A stretch of DNA of 17,674 nt. Origin: an uncultured Streptococcus sp. (GTDB taxonomy: Bacteria; Bacillota; Bacilli; Lactobacillales; Streptococcaceae). Position numbers and translations under genes: made by a program. The stretch is taken from contig CAKQBM010000020.1 in NCBI GenBank assembly GCA_934216185.1, forward strand, positions 1 to 17,674, given 5' to 3'. This document shows positions 7,126 through 14,675 of this stretch, in pieces; within the stretch, counting starts at the first letter, position 1, and each line of letters begins with the position of its first letter. Under the pieces are notes generated by a model. The model saw only the letters and a program-made list of their open reading frames with translations, ran no database searches and was not told where the DNA came from.

Positions 7126-10100
7126 ATGATTAGAACAGAGGTTACTTCAATGACGGTTCCCGATAGACTACCTGCTCGTATGAGAATGGATGGACGATCT
7201 ATTTTCCAACAGATAAAAAACTATTTTGATACTGAAAACAAGGAATATTTTAAGCACCCAAATACCTATAATGGTATTGCCATGCATCTGGAGCCCAACA
7301 TCCTGACCAGTATGGAGCACTTCGATTTGACTGGCTTTCATTGCGAATGTAAGGATTTCCAAAATCAGGGAGTCTGTAAACACTGGGTTGCCATGGATCT
7401 TTACTTTCGTAGTCTCCCCCAAGTTATTCAAGAACGCATTGGTAAAGCTAGTCATAAACCAAGTTTTGCCAGCCAACTGATTCCTACCTTGCCATCTGAA
7501 GAGCCCCGAGATGAACTGGTAGAAGAAAAAACTACGGCGCCTTCACTTGCCCTTCATGGACAAGTCGAAATCCAAAATCATAGCCTAGCTTGGACCTTAA
7601 AACTACAGGTAGAACAGACTTCTCGTGCCTATGTTATTAAGGATATAGCTCACTTCATTTTTCTCATTTTCCAACAGGAAGATTACTTTGTTTCACAGAA
7701 AATCGGGACAATCAGATTATCCTTGGATCAGTTTAATCAAGCATCCCAAAACCTACTCCTCTATATCAAAAAATATTTCATCGATAGAAATGAATATTCT
7801 CATCTCAGCTTTAGTTATGGCATTAGCCCTAGAGATTGTGGACGCTATTTAGAGGCTCCTGTTAGCTATTTAAACGACCTCGTGCCACTTTTTCAAGCTT
7901 TGGATGTCTTCCAATATGTAACCTCAAAAGCCGAATACCCTCTTATATTCTTAGATGATAGTCCCTTTATCCCAGAAGAAGAAATTTTTAAAGTTGTCAA
8001 ATCTGATAACCATTATGAAATCATCAATACAGCTTATTTTGGTTTCATTATTCAAGAAAAACTTTGGATTCGACACAATCACTTCCACATCATCCAAAAA
8101 GATCACCGTTACTTTTTAGATAAATTAGCTACTTGGATCTATCATTATCAAGAAAGTTCTCCTCTTATCTTTTCACAGGAAAATAAGGCTGAACTCATGC
8201 AAATCTGTAATATCATCTCAAACTATGTTCCTATCAGTATTCCAGATGAATTACAAATCCATGACTTTATCCCCACCTTTGCCTTCTCCAAGACTAGAAA
8301 TGAAATTGCCCTCAACATGATGTGGTCCTTTGGAGAAAAACAAGTCCATTCTAAACAAGATCTCCTAACCCTCCCCTATACTTACCAAGCTAGCAAAGCT
8401 AGAAAAATCTATCATCAACTGCTTTCTGCTGGTTTCAAAGAGGAATTTCATAGTCTTTCCAAAATCAAAATCGTTGATTTCTTCCTAAAAGAACTACCCC
8501 GTTTTCGTACTCTGGGTCAAGTTCAACTAGATGAATCCCTTGAAAAACTCTTAGTAGAAGATCCTGCTGTTATTGACATTTTTGACGACGAGGGCTTCCT
8601 TTCAGTTCAGTTTGATTTTTCTATGATTTCAGAAGATGAGGTTGAAAAAGCTATCCAAGCTTTATGGAATCAAGAAAGCCACTACCAAACCAAGCAAGGA
8701 AAGGTTCTAGTCTTTGACGATGAAAGTCTCAAGGTTGCCCAAAGTCTCCAAGATCTTCGTGCTAAATTTTCAGACGGAAAAATCAAGATGCACAAATCTC
8801 GTGCCTTTAGCCTTTCTGAAACCTTCAAAGACAATGAACATGTCAATTTTTCTCGTGATTTCAAAAAGATGGCTTATGACCTGACCCACCCTGAAGAATT
8901 TGATATCAAGCCTTATGAAGTCAACGCTAAACTCCGCTCCTATCAAAAAGAAGGAGTCAAGTGGCTGAGTATGCTAGATCATTATCATTTTGGGGGAATC
9001 CTGGCGGACGACATGGGGCTAGGGAAAACCTTGCAAACCATCACTCTTCTGGAAGCCAACCTTAAACCAGACCAGAAAGCTCTTATCCTAGCTCCAGCCA
9101 GCCTTCTTTATAATTGGAAGGAAGAATTCCGAAAATTTGTACCTCACAAACAGGTTGAAGTAGCCTATGGCACAAAAACTGAGCGTATCAAACAAATTGA
9201 AAAATCTGTCACTATCACTATTACAAGCTACCCATCTTTTCGATCTGACCTTGAACACTATCAAAAGCAGTCTTACGACTACCTCATCTTAGACGAAGCA
9301 CAGATGATCAAAAATAGTCAGACCAAAACAGCACAAGCTTTAAGAGAATTTGATGTCAAAACCTGCTATGCCCTATCTGGAACTCCTATCGAAAACCGTC
9401 TCGAAGAGATTTGGTCTATTTTCCAGATAGTATTACCTGGACTCCTACCAAGTAAAAAGGAATTTTCAAAATTGTCTCCTCAACTCGTTGCTAAACTGAT
9501 TCAACCTTTTGTCCTACGTAGGAAAAAAGACGAAGTTCTGACAGAATTGCCTGAATTGAGCGAGCACCTCTACAGCAATGAACTCAGCAGTTCACAAAAA
9601 ACGCTCTATCTAGCTCAACTTCGACGCATGCAAGAAATGGTTGCAGGAGCCAGCACTGATGAGATTAAACGTCATAAAATTGAAATCTTAGCAGGACTAA
9701 CACGACTTAGACAAATCTGTAATACCCCTGCTCTCTTTTTAGAAGACTACAAAGGAGATAGTGGAAAAATGGACAGCTTATTCGAGCTCCTGGACACTAT
9801 TCGTGAAAAGGGATCACGACCACTTATCTTTTCACAATTCACCTCTATGCTTGATCTCATTGAGCAAGAATTAGAGAAAAAAGAAATGTCTCACTTTAAA
9901 ATAACAGGACAAACACCGTCAGATAAACGTCAAGAGATGGTCAATCTCTTCAATCAGGGAGAAAAAGACTGCTTCCTCATTTCCCTAAAAGCAGGTGGAA
10001 CAGGACTGAATCTAACAGGAGCTGATACCGTCATCCTCTGTGACCTCTGGTGGAATCCAGCAGTCGAGATGCAAGCCATCGGACGAAGTCACCGCCTTGG

Positions 10101-10272
10101 CCAGACCAAACAAGTCGATGTCTATCGTCTCATCACCCTTGGAACCATAGAGGAAAAAATCCAAGAACTCCAAGAAAGTAAAAAAGAACTCTTCAACACC
10201 GTCCTTGAAGGACAAGAAAGTAGAAACAATCTGAGCGTTGATGATATTAAAGAAATCTTGGGTGTTGAATAA
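7126..10272 (+). CDS. SWIM zinc-finger SNF2-family helicase
   Basis: This 1048-residue Swi2/Snf2 protein is a predicted ATP-dependent double-stranded-DNA translocase. Near the N-terminus is a SWIM zinc finger, C73-x-C75-x8-C84-x-H86. A long region follows (about 100-580) that I do not recognise in detail. The SNF2 motor follows: motif I DDMGLGKT (K634), motif II DEAQ (723-726), motif III LSGTPIENR, then lobe 2 with SLKAGGTGLNLTGAD and the arginine-finger motif RSHRLGQ (987-993). The ATG has GAGGAA upstream. An internal in-frame ATG at 7150 is less likely. The gene stands alone and ends at its own terminator. Proposed roles for bacterial SNF2 proteins include transcription recycling (RapA-like) and DNA repair, but this SWIM type has no settled role. 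Confidence 0.92.
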   Translation: MIRTEVTSMTVPDRLPARMRMDGRSIFQQIKNYFDTENKEYFKHPNTYNGIAMHLEPNILTSMEHFDLTGFHCECKDFQNQGVCKHWVAMDLYFRSLPQVIQERIGKASHKPSFASQLIPTLPSEEPRDELVEEKTTAPSLALHGQVEIQNHSLAWTLKLQVEQTSRAYVIKDIAHFIFLIFQQEDYFVSQKIGTIRLSLDQFNQASQNLLLYIKKYFIDRNEYSHLSFSYGISPRDCGRYLEAPVSYLNDLVPLFQALDVFQYVTSKAEYPLIFLDDSPFIPEEEIFKVVKSDNHYEIINTAYFGFIIQEKLWIRHNHFHIIQKDHRYFLDKLATWIYHYQESSPLIFSQENKAELMQICNIISNYVPISIPDELQIHDFIPTFAFSKTRNEIALNMMWSFGEKQVHSKQDLLTLPYTYQASKARKIYHQLLSAGFKEEFHSLSKIKIVDFFLKELPRFRTLGQVQLDESLEKLLVEDPAVIDIFDDEGFLSVQFDFSMISEDEVEKAIQALWNQESHYQTKQGKVLVFDDESLKVAQSLQDLRAKFSDGKIKMHKSRAFSLSETFKDNEHVNFSRDFKKMAYDLTHPEEFDIKPYEVNAKLRSYQKEGVKWLSMLDHYHFGGILADDMGLGKTLQTITLLEANLKPDQKALILAPASLLYNWKEEFRKFVPHKQVEVAYGTKTERIKQIEKSVTITITSYPSFRSDLEHYQKQSYDYLILDEAQMIKNSQTKTAQALREFDVKTCYALSGTPIENRLEEIWSIFQIVLPGLLPSKKEFSKLSPQLVAKLIQPFVLRRKKDEVLTELPELSEHLYSNELSSSQKTLYLAQLRRMQEMVAGASTDEIKRHKIEILAGLTRLRQICNTPALFLEDYKGDSGKMDSLFELLDTIREKGSRPLIFSQFTSMLDLIEQELEKKEMSHFKITGQTPSDKRQEMVNLFNQGEKDCFLISLKAGGTGLNLTGADTVILCDLWWNPAVEMQAIGRSHRLGQTKQVDVYRLITLGTIEEKIQELQESKKELFNTVLEGQESRNNLSVDDIKEILGVE

Positions 10273-10275
10273 ACG

Positions 10276-10326
10276 AAAAAGAACTAGAGTAACCACACTT
10301 AGTGGATTTATCTAGTTCTTTTTTAG
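10276..10326. terminator. Hairpin terminator after the SNF2 helicase, probably bidirectional
   Basis: AAAGAACTAGA (10278-10288) pairs perfectly with TCTAGTTCTTT (10311-10321), and the T-run continues to 10324. The loop contains an inner CCAC/GTGG hairpin (10293-10305). On the minus strand the arms are followed by T-rich sequence as well, so it may also end minus-strand transcripts of the decayed segment at 10323-10414. Confidence 0.85.
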
Positions 10327-10409
10327 GTTACAGACTTTCTCATCCTCTTACGAGTTCTATATGCCTTACCATCACGTTTCTGTTCGTATAGATACGATTT
10401 GATCTGACA
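10323..10409 (-). pseudogene. Possible 3' remnant of an unidentified gene
   Basis: On the minus strand, 28 codons read without interruption into a TAA stop that overlaps the terminator T-run. They encode a basic tail including YLYEQKRDGKAYRTRKRM. The composition looks protein-like and the stop sits exactly at the hairpin, as for a normal gene end. The frame runs into the RUP-like repeat and meets a stop inside it, and no start codon or ribosome binding site is visible. It may be the end of a transposase or other gene cut by the repeat. I do not recognise the protein, and chance reading through non-coding DNA is not excluded. Confidence 0.3.
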
Positions 10410-10414
10410 GTTTT

Positions 10415-10523
10415 TATACTCAAGGAAAAGCGAACTAGGGAGCTAAACACAGGTTGCTCAAAGTACAGCTTTAAGATTGCAGATAGAGCGTACCTGGTTT
10501 GAAGAGAGTTTCGAAGAGTATTA
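10415..10523. repeat. RUP-like intergenic repeat (degenerate)
   Basis: A block of about 109 bases begins TATACTCAAGGAAAA and ends TTTCGAAGAGTATTA. The termini are inverted (TATACTC against TAATACTC) and flanked by TA, and the interior contains GAACTAGGGAGCTA, CAGGTTGCTCAAAG and TGGTTTGAAGAGA. From memory these segments and the size match the abundant RUP-type repeats of pneumococcus and mitis-group relatives, thought to be mobilised by an IS630-type transposase at TA sites. The copy looks diverged. The exact family name needs an alignment. Confidence 0.55.
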
Positions 10524-10673
10524 TTTCTTGCGTCAGATTTTAAATAGTCTAGCTACAGTCATTTGAATCTGCTAGCCCAATACAAACAGGCTTGAGAGTC
10601 GCTCTTGGGTTCACCGATAGATAATCTGCACGTAGGCCTTGCACATCCGATCTACGATAGACTCGTCGTATAA
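10524..10673 (-). other. Non-coding or decayed stretch between the repeat and the ATPase terminator
   Basis: No intact gene is visible. On the minus strand one frame reads for more than 40 codons to a TAG at 10549-10551, including RSDVQGLRADYLSVNPRATL, but it has no plausible start or ribosome binding site. The other frames contain stops. It could be a decayed gene or part of a repeated non-coding element. Together with 10273-10523, this makes about 430 bases without an intact gene. Confidence 0.35.
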
Positions 10674-10703
10674 GAAAACCGCAATCCACAGATTGCAGCC
10701 TTT
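10674..10703 (-). terminator. Terminator of the P-type ATPase gene
   Basis: Read on the minus strand just after the ATPase stop, GCAATC (10691-10696) and GATTGC (10681-10686) pair around a four-base loop, extended by G-T and C-G pairs, and are followed by GGTTTTCTT. Confidence 0.75.
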
Positions 10704-10705
10704 CT

Positions 10706-13042
10706 TTATTTTCTGGCTTGATAGCGACTTGTCAGGATGAAAATTACGGTAAAGACCAGCATCATGACCCCATAGACCGGCAGTGTATGTCCTGTTAAGG
10801 TCGAAATTTCAAGCAGTTTTTGAATCCTTGGGAAGAGAGCTGTAGCTAGAAATCCACCTACTGACCAGATAATCAAGAGGACACGCCAAAGGGTAAATGG
10901 CATGCAGGCTCTAAATACGGATAAGAAACCGATAGACCCAAGTAGATAATAGAGGAGGGTTGAGATTTCTATCTCAGACCAGCCTTGACTACTTCCAAAT
11001 AGTTTCACAAAAAGAACACTAAACACGACCATAAGGGCACTTGGTAGGGCACGAAGCATGGATCTTCTGAGGAAATTTGGCTCAACAGGTTTGATATTTC
11101 GTTCAAAAGTCAGAACGAATGGTGGGAAACCTTCCACGAATTGGTCAATCATAGTAATTTGAATCGGAATGAAAGGGAAAATCAAAATCCACTCCGACCG
11201 TCCTAGGAGAGCACTGGCAATACAGATGACTGCGAGCAAGAAAGAATAGATGGTCTTAATCAAGAAAATTGGTGCGATATGGGCGATATTATTGACCACG
11301 CGACGACCTTCAAAGAGAATCTCAGGAACATCATTAAAGTCTGAGTTCAAAAGAACTAGATTAGCAATTTGACGGGTCGCCGGATCTCCTTCCGCCATCA
11401 CGATGGAACAATCTGCTTCACGAAGGGCCAGGATATCATTGACCCCGTCGCCTGTCATAGCTGTTGTATGCCCTGCTTTTTTCAGAGTTTGGATGATGAG
11501 TTTCTTTTGATGAGGGGAAACACGTCCGAAAATCGCTGTCTCTTCAGCCATGGCAATCAATTCCTCATCCGTGATTTTTGAGCAATCTACATAACTGTCA
11601 TAGTCTGCAAAACCAGCCTTCTGAGCAATGCTGGATACAGTGACTGGATTGTCACCAGAGATAATCTTGAGCCTCACTTCCTGAGAACGGAGATAGTCCA
11701 GCGTCTCTGCCACTCCCTCTCGAATCGGATCCAAGATTTCCAGCAAGGCTAGAGTCTGAATATCAGAAGGTTTCTGTGGTTTGTGATGGTCTAGTTTTTC
11801 CTGACTGAGGGCTAAGACCAAGACACGTGACCCTCTCTCCAAGGCCTCTCTGGCTTCTGGGACCTCAGAATCCAGCAACATCTCAGGCGCCCCTAAGAAA
11901 ACTGTTCCCAAACCTTCTAACTCCATGGCTCCCCACTTGCGGTCGCTAGAGAAGGGAAGATTCGAAAGCATAGGGTAGGCTACTTGACCTTGGAATCGCT
12001 GGCGAATAGCTTGAGCTGTTGGATTCTTATCCTCACTATGGGCCATATAGCTTGTCAGGAGGCTGGCAATAGCCTCTTCACCGTAAGTTTCCGTCAACGG
12101 AAGAACCGCCTCCACCTGCATCTTTCCTTGGGTGATGGTGCCCGTCTTATCCAGACAGAGCATATCCACGCGCGCCAAGGTCTCGACAGAGTACATCTCC
12201 TGTACCAAGACCTTTTTCAAGCCCAGCTTAATCACCGCAGTCAAGAGCGAAGTGATGGTCAAAAGGGCGATTCCTTTAGGCAACATTCCCAAAAGGGCTG
12301 TAGATGAATTTACAACGGATGACTTGAGAGGCAAGCCTTTTAACATCAAGGCTTCTAGCAAGAGAGCCAGACCAAAAGGAATGATAATCTTCCCAGTAAA
12401 ACCAGCTAACCTGTCCAGCGATTTCATGATACGGGAGTTGATCGGTTTAACGGTCTTGGCTTCCAGCATGAGTTTAGCAGCATAGTTGTCTGATCCAACG
12501 TGGTGGACTTGAGCCAAAACTGACCCACTGGCTAGGAAGCTTCCTGACAAAAGCAAGGCATCAACTTCCTTTTGCACCAAATCACTCTCACCAGTCAACA
12601 TAGCTTCATTGACTTCTGCGAAACCTTCCAAAACCAAGGCATCACTAGGAATTTGCTCCCCAGCAGACAAACGAATGACATCTCCTAACACCAATTCTTC
12701 AGGATTAAGAGTAACTTCTTGGCCATCACGAATGGTTTTGACCTTTTCCTTGGTCATGAGATTGAGCTTGTCCACCATGTGTTTAGCCCGTAGCTCGGTC
12801 ACAATCCCAGAAAAAGCGTTAAAGCAGATAACGGCAAAGAAGACCAGATTGCTCCAAGCCTGCACAAAGGCTAGTGCCAAAGCAATAGCAAAGTTCAAAG
12901 CGTTAAAAAGGGTAAAGACATTTCGTTTAACGATTCGCCAAGTGCTGGTACTAGCCGATGCGGTAAAATCATTGACCAAGCCCTTAGCCTGTCTTTCCTT
13001 GACTTCTCTTTGGGTTAATCCCATAATCTTATTTTTATCCAT
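10706..13042 (-). CDS. CtpE-like P-type cation-transporting ATPase
   Basis: This 778-residue membrane pump has, in order: an N-terminal cytosolic segment and two helices; the actuator-domain motif LTGES (TGES at 150-153); helix 4 with P255-K256-G257; the phosphorylation motif DKTGT with D298; a nucleotide-binding domain; the hinge motif TGDGVND (530-536); and about six C-terminal helices. The segment between helix 4 and DKTGT (LVQEMYSVETLARVD) resembles the calcium-transporting CtpE-type pumps. No N-terminal metal-binding CxxC is present, arguing against copper or zinc export. The ion is not determinable. The start at 13042 is preferred because an in-frame ATG four codons earlier lies inside the -10 element. 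Neither start has a ribosome binding site. Confidence 0.92.
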   Translation of the reverse strand: MDKNKIMGLTQREVKERQAKGLVNDFTASASTSTWRIVKRNVFTLFNALNFAIALALAFVQAWSNLVFFAVICFNAFSGIVTELRAKHMVDKLNLMTKEKVKTIRDGQEVTLNPEELVLGDVIRLSAGEQIPSDALVLEGFAEVNEAMLTGESDLVQKEVDALLLSGSFLASGSVLAQVHHVGSDNYAAKLMLEAKTVKPINSRIMKSLDRLAGFTGKIIIPFGLALLLEALMLKGLPLKSSVVNSSTALLGMLPKGIALLTITSLLTAVIKLGLKKVLVQEMYSVETLARVDMLCLDKTGTITQGKMQVEAVLPLTETYGEEAIASLLTSYMAHSEDKNPTAQAIRQRFQGQVAYPMLSNLPFSSDRKWGAMELEGLGTVFLGAPEMLLDSEVPEAREALERGSRVLVLALSQEKLDHHKPQKPSDIQTLALLEILDPIREGVAETLDYLRSQEVRLKIISGDNPVTVSSIAQKAGFADYDSYVDCSKITDEELIAMAEETAIFGRVSPHQKKLIIQTLKKAGHTTAMTGDGVNDILALREADCSIVMAEGDPATRQIANLVLLNSDFNDVPEILFEGRRVVNNIAHIAPIFLIKTIYSFLLAVICIASALLGRSEWILIFPFIPIQITMIDQFVEGFPPFVLTFERNIKPVEPNFLRRSMLRALPSALMVVFSVLFVKLFGSSQGWSEIEISTLLYYLLGSIGFLSVFRACMPFTLWRVLLIIWSVGGFLATALFPRIQKLLEISTLTGHTLPVYGVMMLVFTVIFILTSRYQARK

Positions 13043-13049
13043 GAATTCT

Positions 13050-13058
13050 ATCATATCA
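13050..13058 (-). promoter_or_regulatory. Extended -10 promoter for the P-type ATPase, probably leaderless
   Basis: Read on the minus strand, TGA precedes TATGAT (13050-13055), which ends seven bases before the ATG at 13042. The predicted transcript start is therefore at the start codon. The -35 region is weak (TTAGAA at 18 bases). Confidence 0.55.
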
Positions 13059-13101
13059 TTTTTTTTAACAGAATTCTAATCTCATCCCAAATATGGATCT
13101 A

Positions 13102-13127
13102 GTCAAGGGAAAACCGTCAAGGGAAAA
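13102..13127 (+). repeat. Tandem 12-bp direct repeat upstream of the acyltransferase promoter
   Basis: GTCAAGGGAAAA occurs at 13102-13113 and again at 13116-13127, perfect copies with a period of 14 bases. The second copy ends two bases before the -35 element. The position suits a transcription-factor site, but a simple slippage duplication is also possible. Confidence 0.6.
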
Positions 13128-13129
13128 GT

Positions 13130-13158
13130 TTGCCATCCCTCCTTTGATAAGGTATAAT
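13130..13158 (+). promoter_or_regulatory. Promoter for the PlsC-like acyltransferase
   Basis: TTGCCA (13130-13135) and a perfect TATAAT (13153-13158) are spaced by exactly 17 bases, about 30 bases before the ATG. Confidence 0.85.
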
Positions 13159-13188
13159 AAGAACAAGAAAACAATCGAAGGAGATCGC

Positions 13189-13938
13189 ATGTTTTATACT
13201 TATTTACGCGGATTGGTTGTCTTGCTCCTATGGTCCATCAACGGCAATGCCCACTATCATAATACTGATAAAATTCCTAATCAAGATGAAAATTATATTT
13301 TGGTTGCGCCTCATCGCACCTGGTGGGATCCTGTTTACATGGCCTTTGCGACCAAACCAAAACAGTTTATCTTTATGGCCAAAAAAGAACTCTTTACCAA
13401 CCGTATCTTTGGTTGGTGGATTCGTATGTGTGGTGCTTTTCCTATCGACCGTGAAAATCCTAGCGCCTCAGCCATCAAATATCCTATCAATGTCCTCAAA
13501 AAAAGTGACCGCTCTCTCATCATGTTTCCAAGTGGGAGCCGTCACTCAAACGATGTCAAGGGTGGCGTAGCTCTGATTGCCAAAATGGCCAAGGTCCGTA
13601 TCATGCCGGTTACCTATACAGGTCCCATGACTTTGAAAGGTTTGGTTAGCTGTGAGCGTGTCGATATGAACTTTGGAAATCCTATCGATATCTCAGATAT
13701 CAAGAAAATGAATGATGAAGGCATTGAAACAGTCGCCAATCGTATCCAAACAGAATTTCAACGTTTGGACGAAGAAACCAAACAATGGCACAATAATAAA
13801 AAACCGAACCCACTCTGGTGGTTTGTCCGCATCCCTGCCCTCATCCTTGCCATTATCCTCGCTATCCTAACTATCATCTTTAGCTTTATCGCAAGCTTCG
13901 TCTGGAATCCCGATAAGAAAAGAGAAGCACTTAGTTAA
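13189..13938 (+). CDS. PlsC-like lysophospholipid/1-acylglycerol-phosphate acyltransferase family protein
   Basis: Family members transfer acyl groups to glycerophospholipids at the cytoplasmic membrane face. The 249-residue protein has a hydrophobic N-terminus, motif I HRTWWD (H42-x4-D47), motif II GAFPIDR (82-88) and a motif III-like FPSGSRH (113-119). There is a C-terminal hydrophobic segment at about 206-235. Motif III usually reads FPEGTRS; here serine replaces the glutamate. The ATG at 13189 has AAGGAG six bases upstream and the promoter at 13130-13158. The frame continues upstream to 13093, but that would start before the promoter. It may be an alternative acyltransferase rather than the main PlsC. 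The substrate is unknown. Confidence 0.9.
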   Translation: MFYTYLRGLVVLLLWSINGNAHYHNTDKIPNQDENYILVAPHRTWWDPVYMAFATKPKQFIFMAKKELFTNRIFGWWIRMCGAFPIDRENPSASAIKYPINVLKKSDRSLIMFPSGSRHSNDVKGGVALIAKMAKVRIMPVTYTGPMTLKGLVSCERVDMNFGNPIDISDIKKMNDEGIETVANRIQTEFQRLDEETKQWHNNKKPNPLWWFVRIPALILAIILAILTIIFSFIASFVWNPDKKREALS

Positions 13939-13953
13939 AATAAATACAACAAT

Positions 13954-13973
13954 CCCTTGGCAAAAGCCAAGGG
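13954..13973. terminator. Hairpin between convergent acyltransferase and esterase genes
   Basis: CCCTTGGC and GCCAAGGG form a perfect 8-bp stem around AAAA. It sits 16 bases after the acyltransferase stop and 10 bases after the esterase stop in the other direction. The flanks are moderately T-rich on both strands (AAATCTTTT; ATTGTTGTATTT), so it probably ends transcription both ways. Confidence 0.75.
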
Positions 13974-13982
13974 ACAAATCTT

Positions 13983-14675
13983 TTATTCGATTTTCCATTT
14001 TTGGGTCAACCAGCTAGAAAAAGCTAGGAATCGTTCAGCTACTTGTTCATGGTGTCCATAAGCATCAAAGACAAACTGACCGTTCGGATAGCGTTTCTGA
14101 AGACTAATATGGATCTGCTCAGCATAGGCTGGTGCTTGAGCCAAGCGATTAGTATGATGGACTCCTTCTGTTTGACCGTTCTGTAAATACAGCAAACCGT
14201 CTAGATTTTTCACATTTTCTTCCTTGCAGTAAGTCACAAAATCAGGATACCAAAAGGAACCGCAGATGGAAAAGACACAGGAAACCTTGTCAAAGCTGAA
14301 AAGACTGTAGACTGCCGCCAAACCACCTAGTGAGTAGCCTCCATAAGCAAGGCGAGTTTCGTCCAGGCGATAAAGCGACTGCAACTTGTCTAAAAGGCCT
14401 CCAAATAAATGATCATGATAGACCTTGGCCTGACCTCCAAAATCTGGAGCCCCATCTCTCAAAGCCGATGTCACCCAGGGAGTGTAGTCGTCTAGGCGAT
14501 TTTTAGAGGTCAATCCCACTAAAATCACAGATTCGGAAAGGGACGATAGGAAGTCCAAGTTTCCATCATTCAATAAAATAGCCGGATAGGTTTGATTGGG
14601 GTCGTAGTTAGAAGGAAGGCTGATTTTGACTTGAATTCCTTCCCAATCAAACTCATTATTTATTGATAAAGTCAT
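13983..14675 (-). CDS. Putative siderophore esterase (Fes/IroE-like alpha/beta hydrolase)
   Basis: This 230-residue hydrolase has no signal peptide or membrane helix and should be cytosolic. It shows the nucleophile elbow G113-Y-S115-L-G117, an RLDDYTPW segment (60-67) like the R-x-x-DYTP motif of enterochelin and bacillibactin esterases, and a C-terminal GHHEQVAERF with H208/H209 as candidate catalytic histidine. It belongs to the esterase D/PF00756-type family. Its place as last gene of an iron-type ABC operon suggests cleavage of an imported ferric siderophore, which is inference. The ATG at 14675 overlaps the binding-protein gene by 20 bases; a TTG at 14696 is in frame but less likely. 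The ribosome binding site is weak, consistent with coupling. Confidence 0.82.
   Translation of the reverse strand: MTLSINNEFDWEGIQVKISLPSNYDPNQTYPAILLNDGNLDFLSSLSESVILVGLTSKNRLDDYTPWVTSALRDGAPDFGGQAKVYHDHLFGGLLDKLQSLYRLDETRLAYGGYSLGGLAAVYSLFSFDKVSCVFSICGSFWYPDFVTYCKEENVKNLDGLLYLQNGQTEGVHHTNRLAQAPAYAEQIHISLQKRYPNGQFVFDAYGHHEQVAERFLAFSSWLTQKWKIE

Noticed and set aside
12609..13079. 156-codon open frame on the plus strand
   Set aside because: It lies wholly opposite the P-type ATPase gene and its promoter. Its basic, Lys/Ser/Thr-rich content is that of an antisense shadow.
13093..13188. In-frame upstream extension of the acyltransferase
   Set aside because: It begins before the promoter at 13130-13158, so it could not be translated from that transcript. 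The ATG at 13189 has an ideal ribosome binding site.
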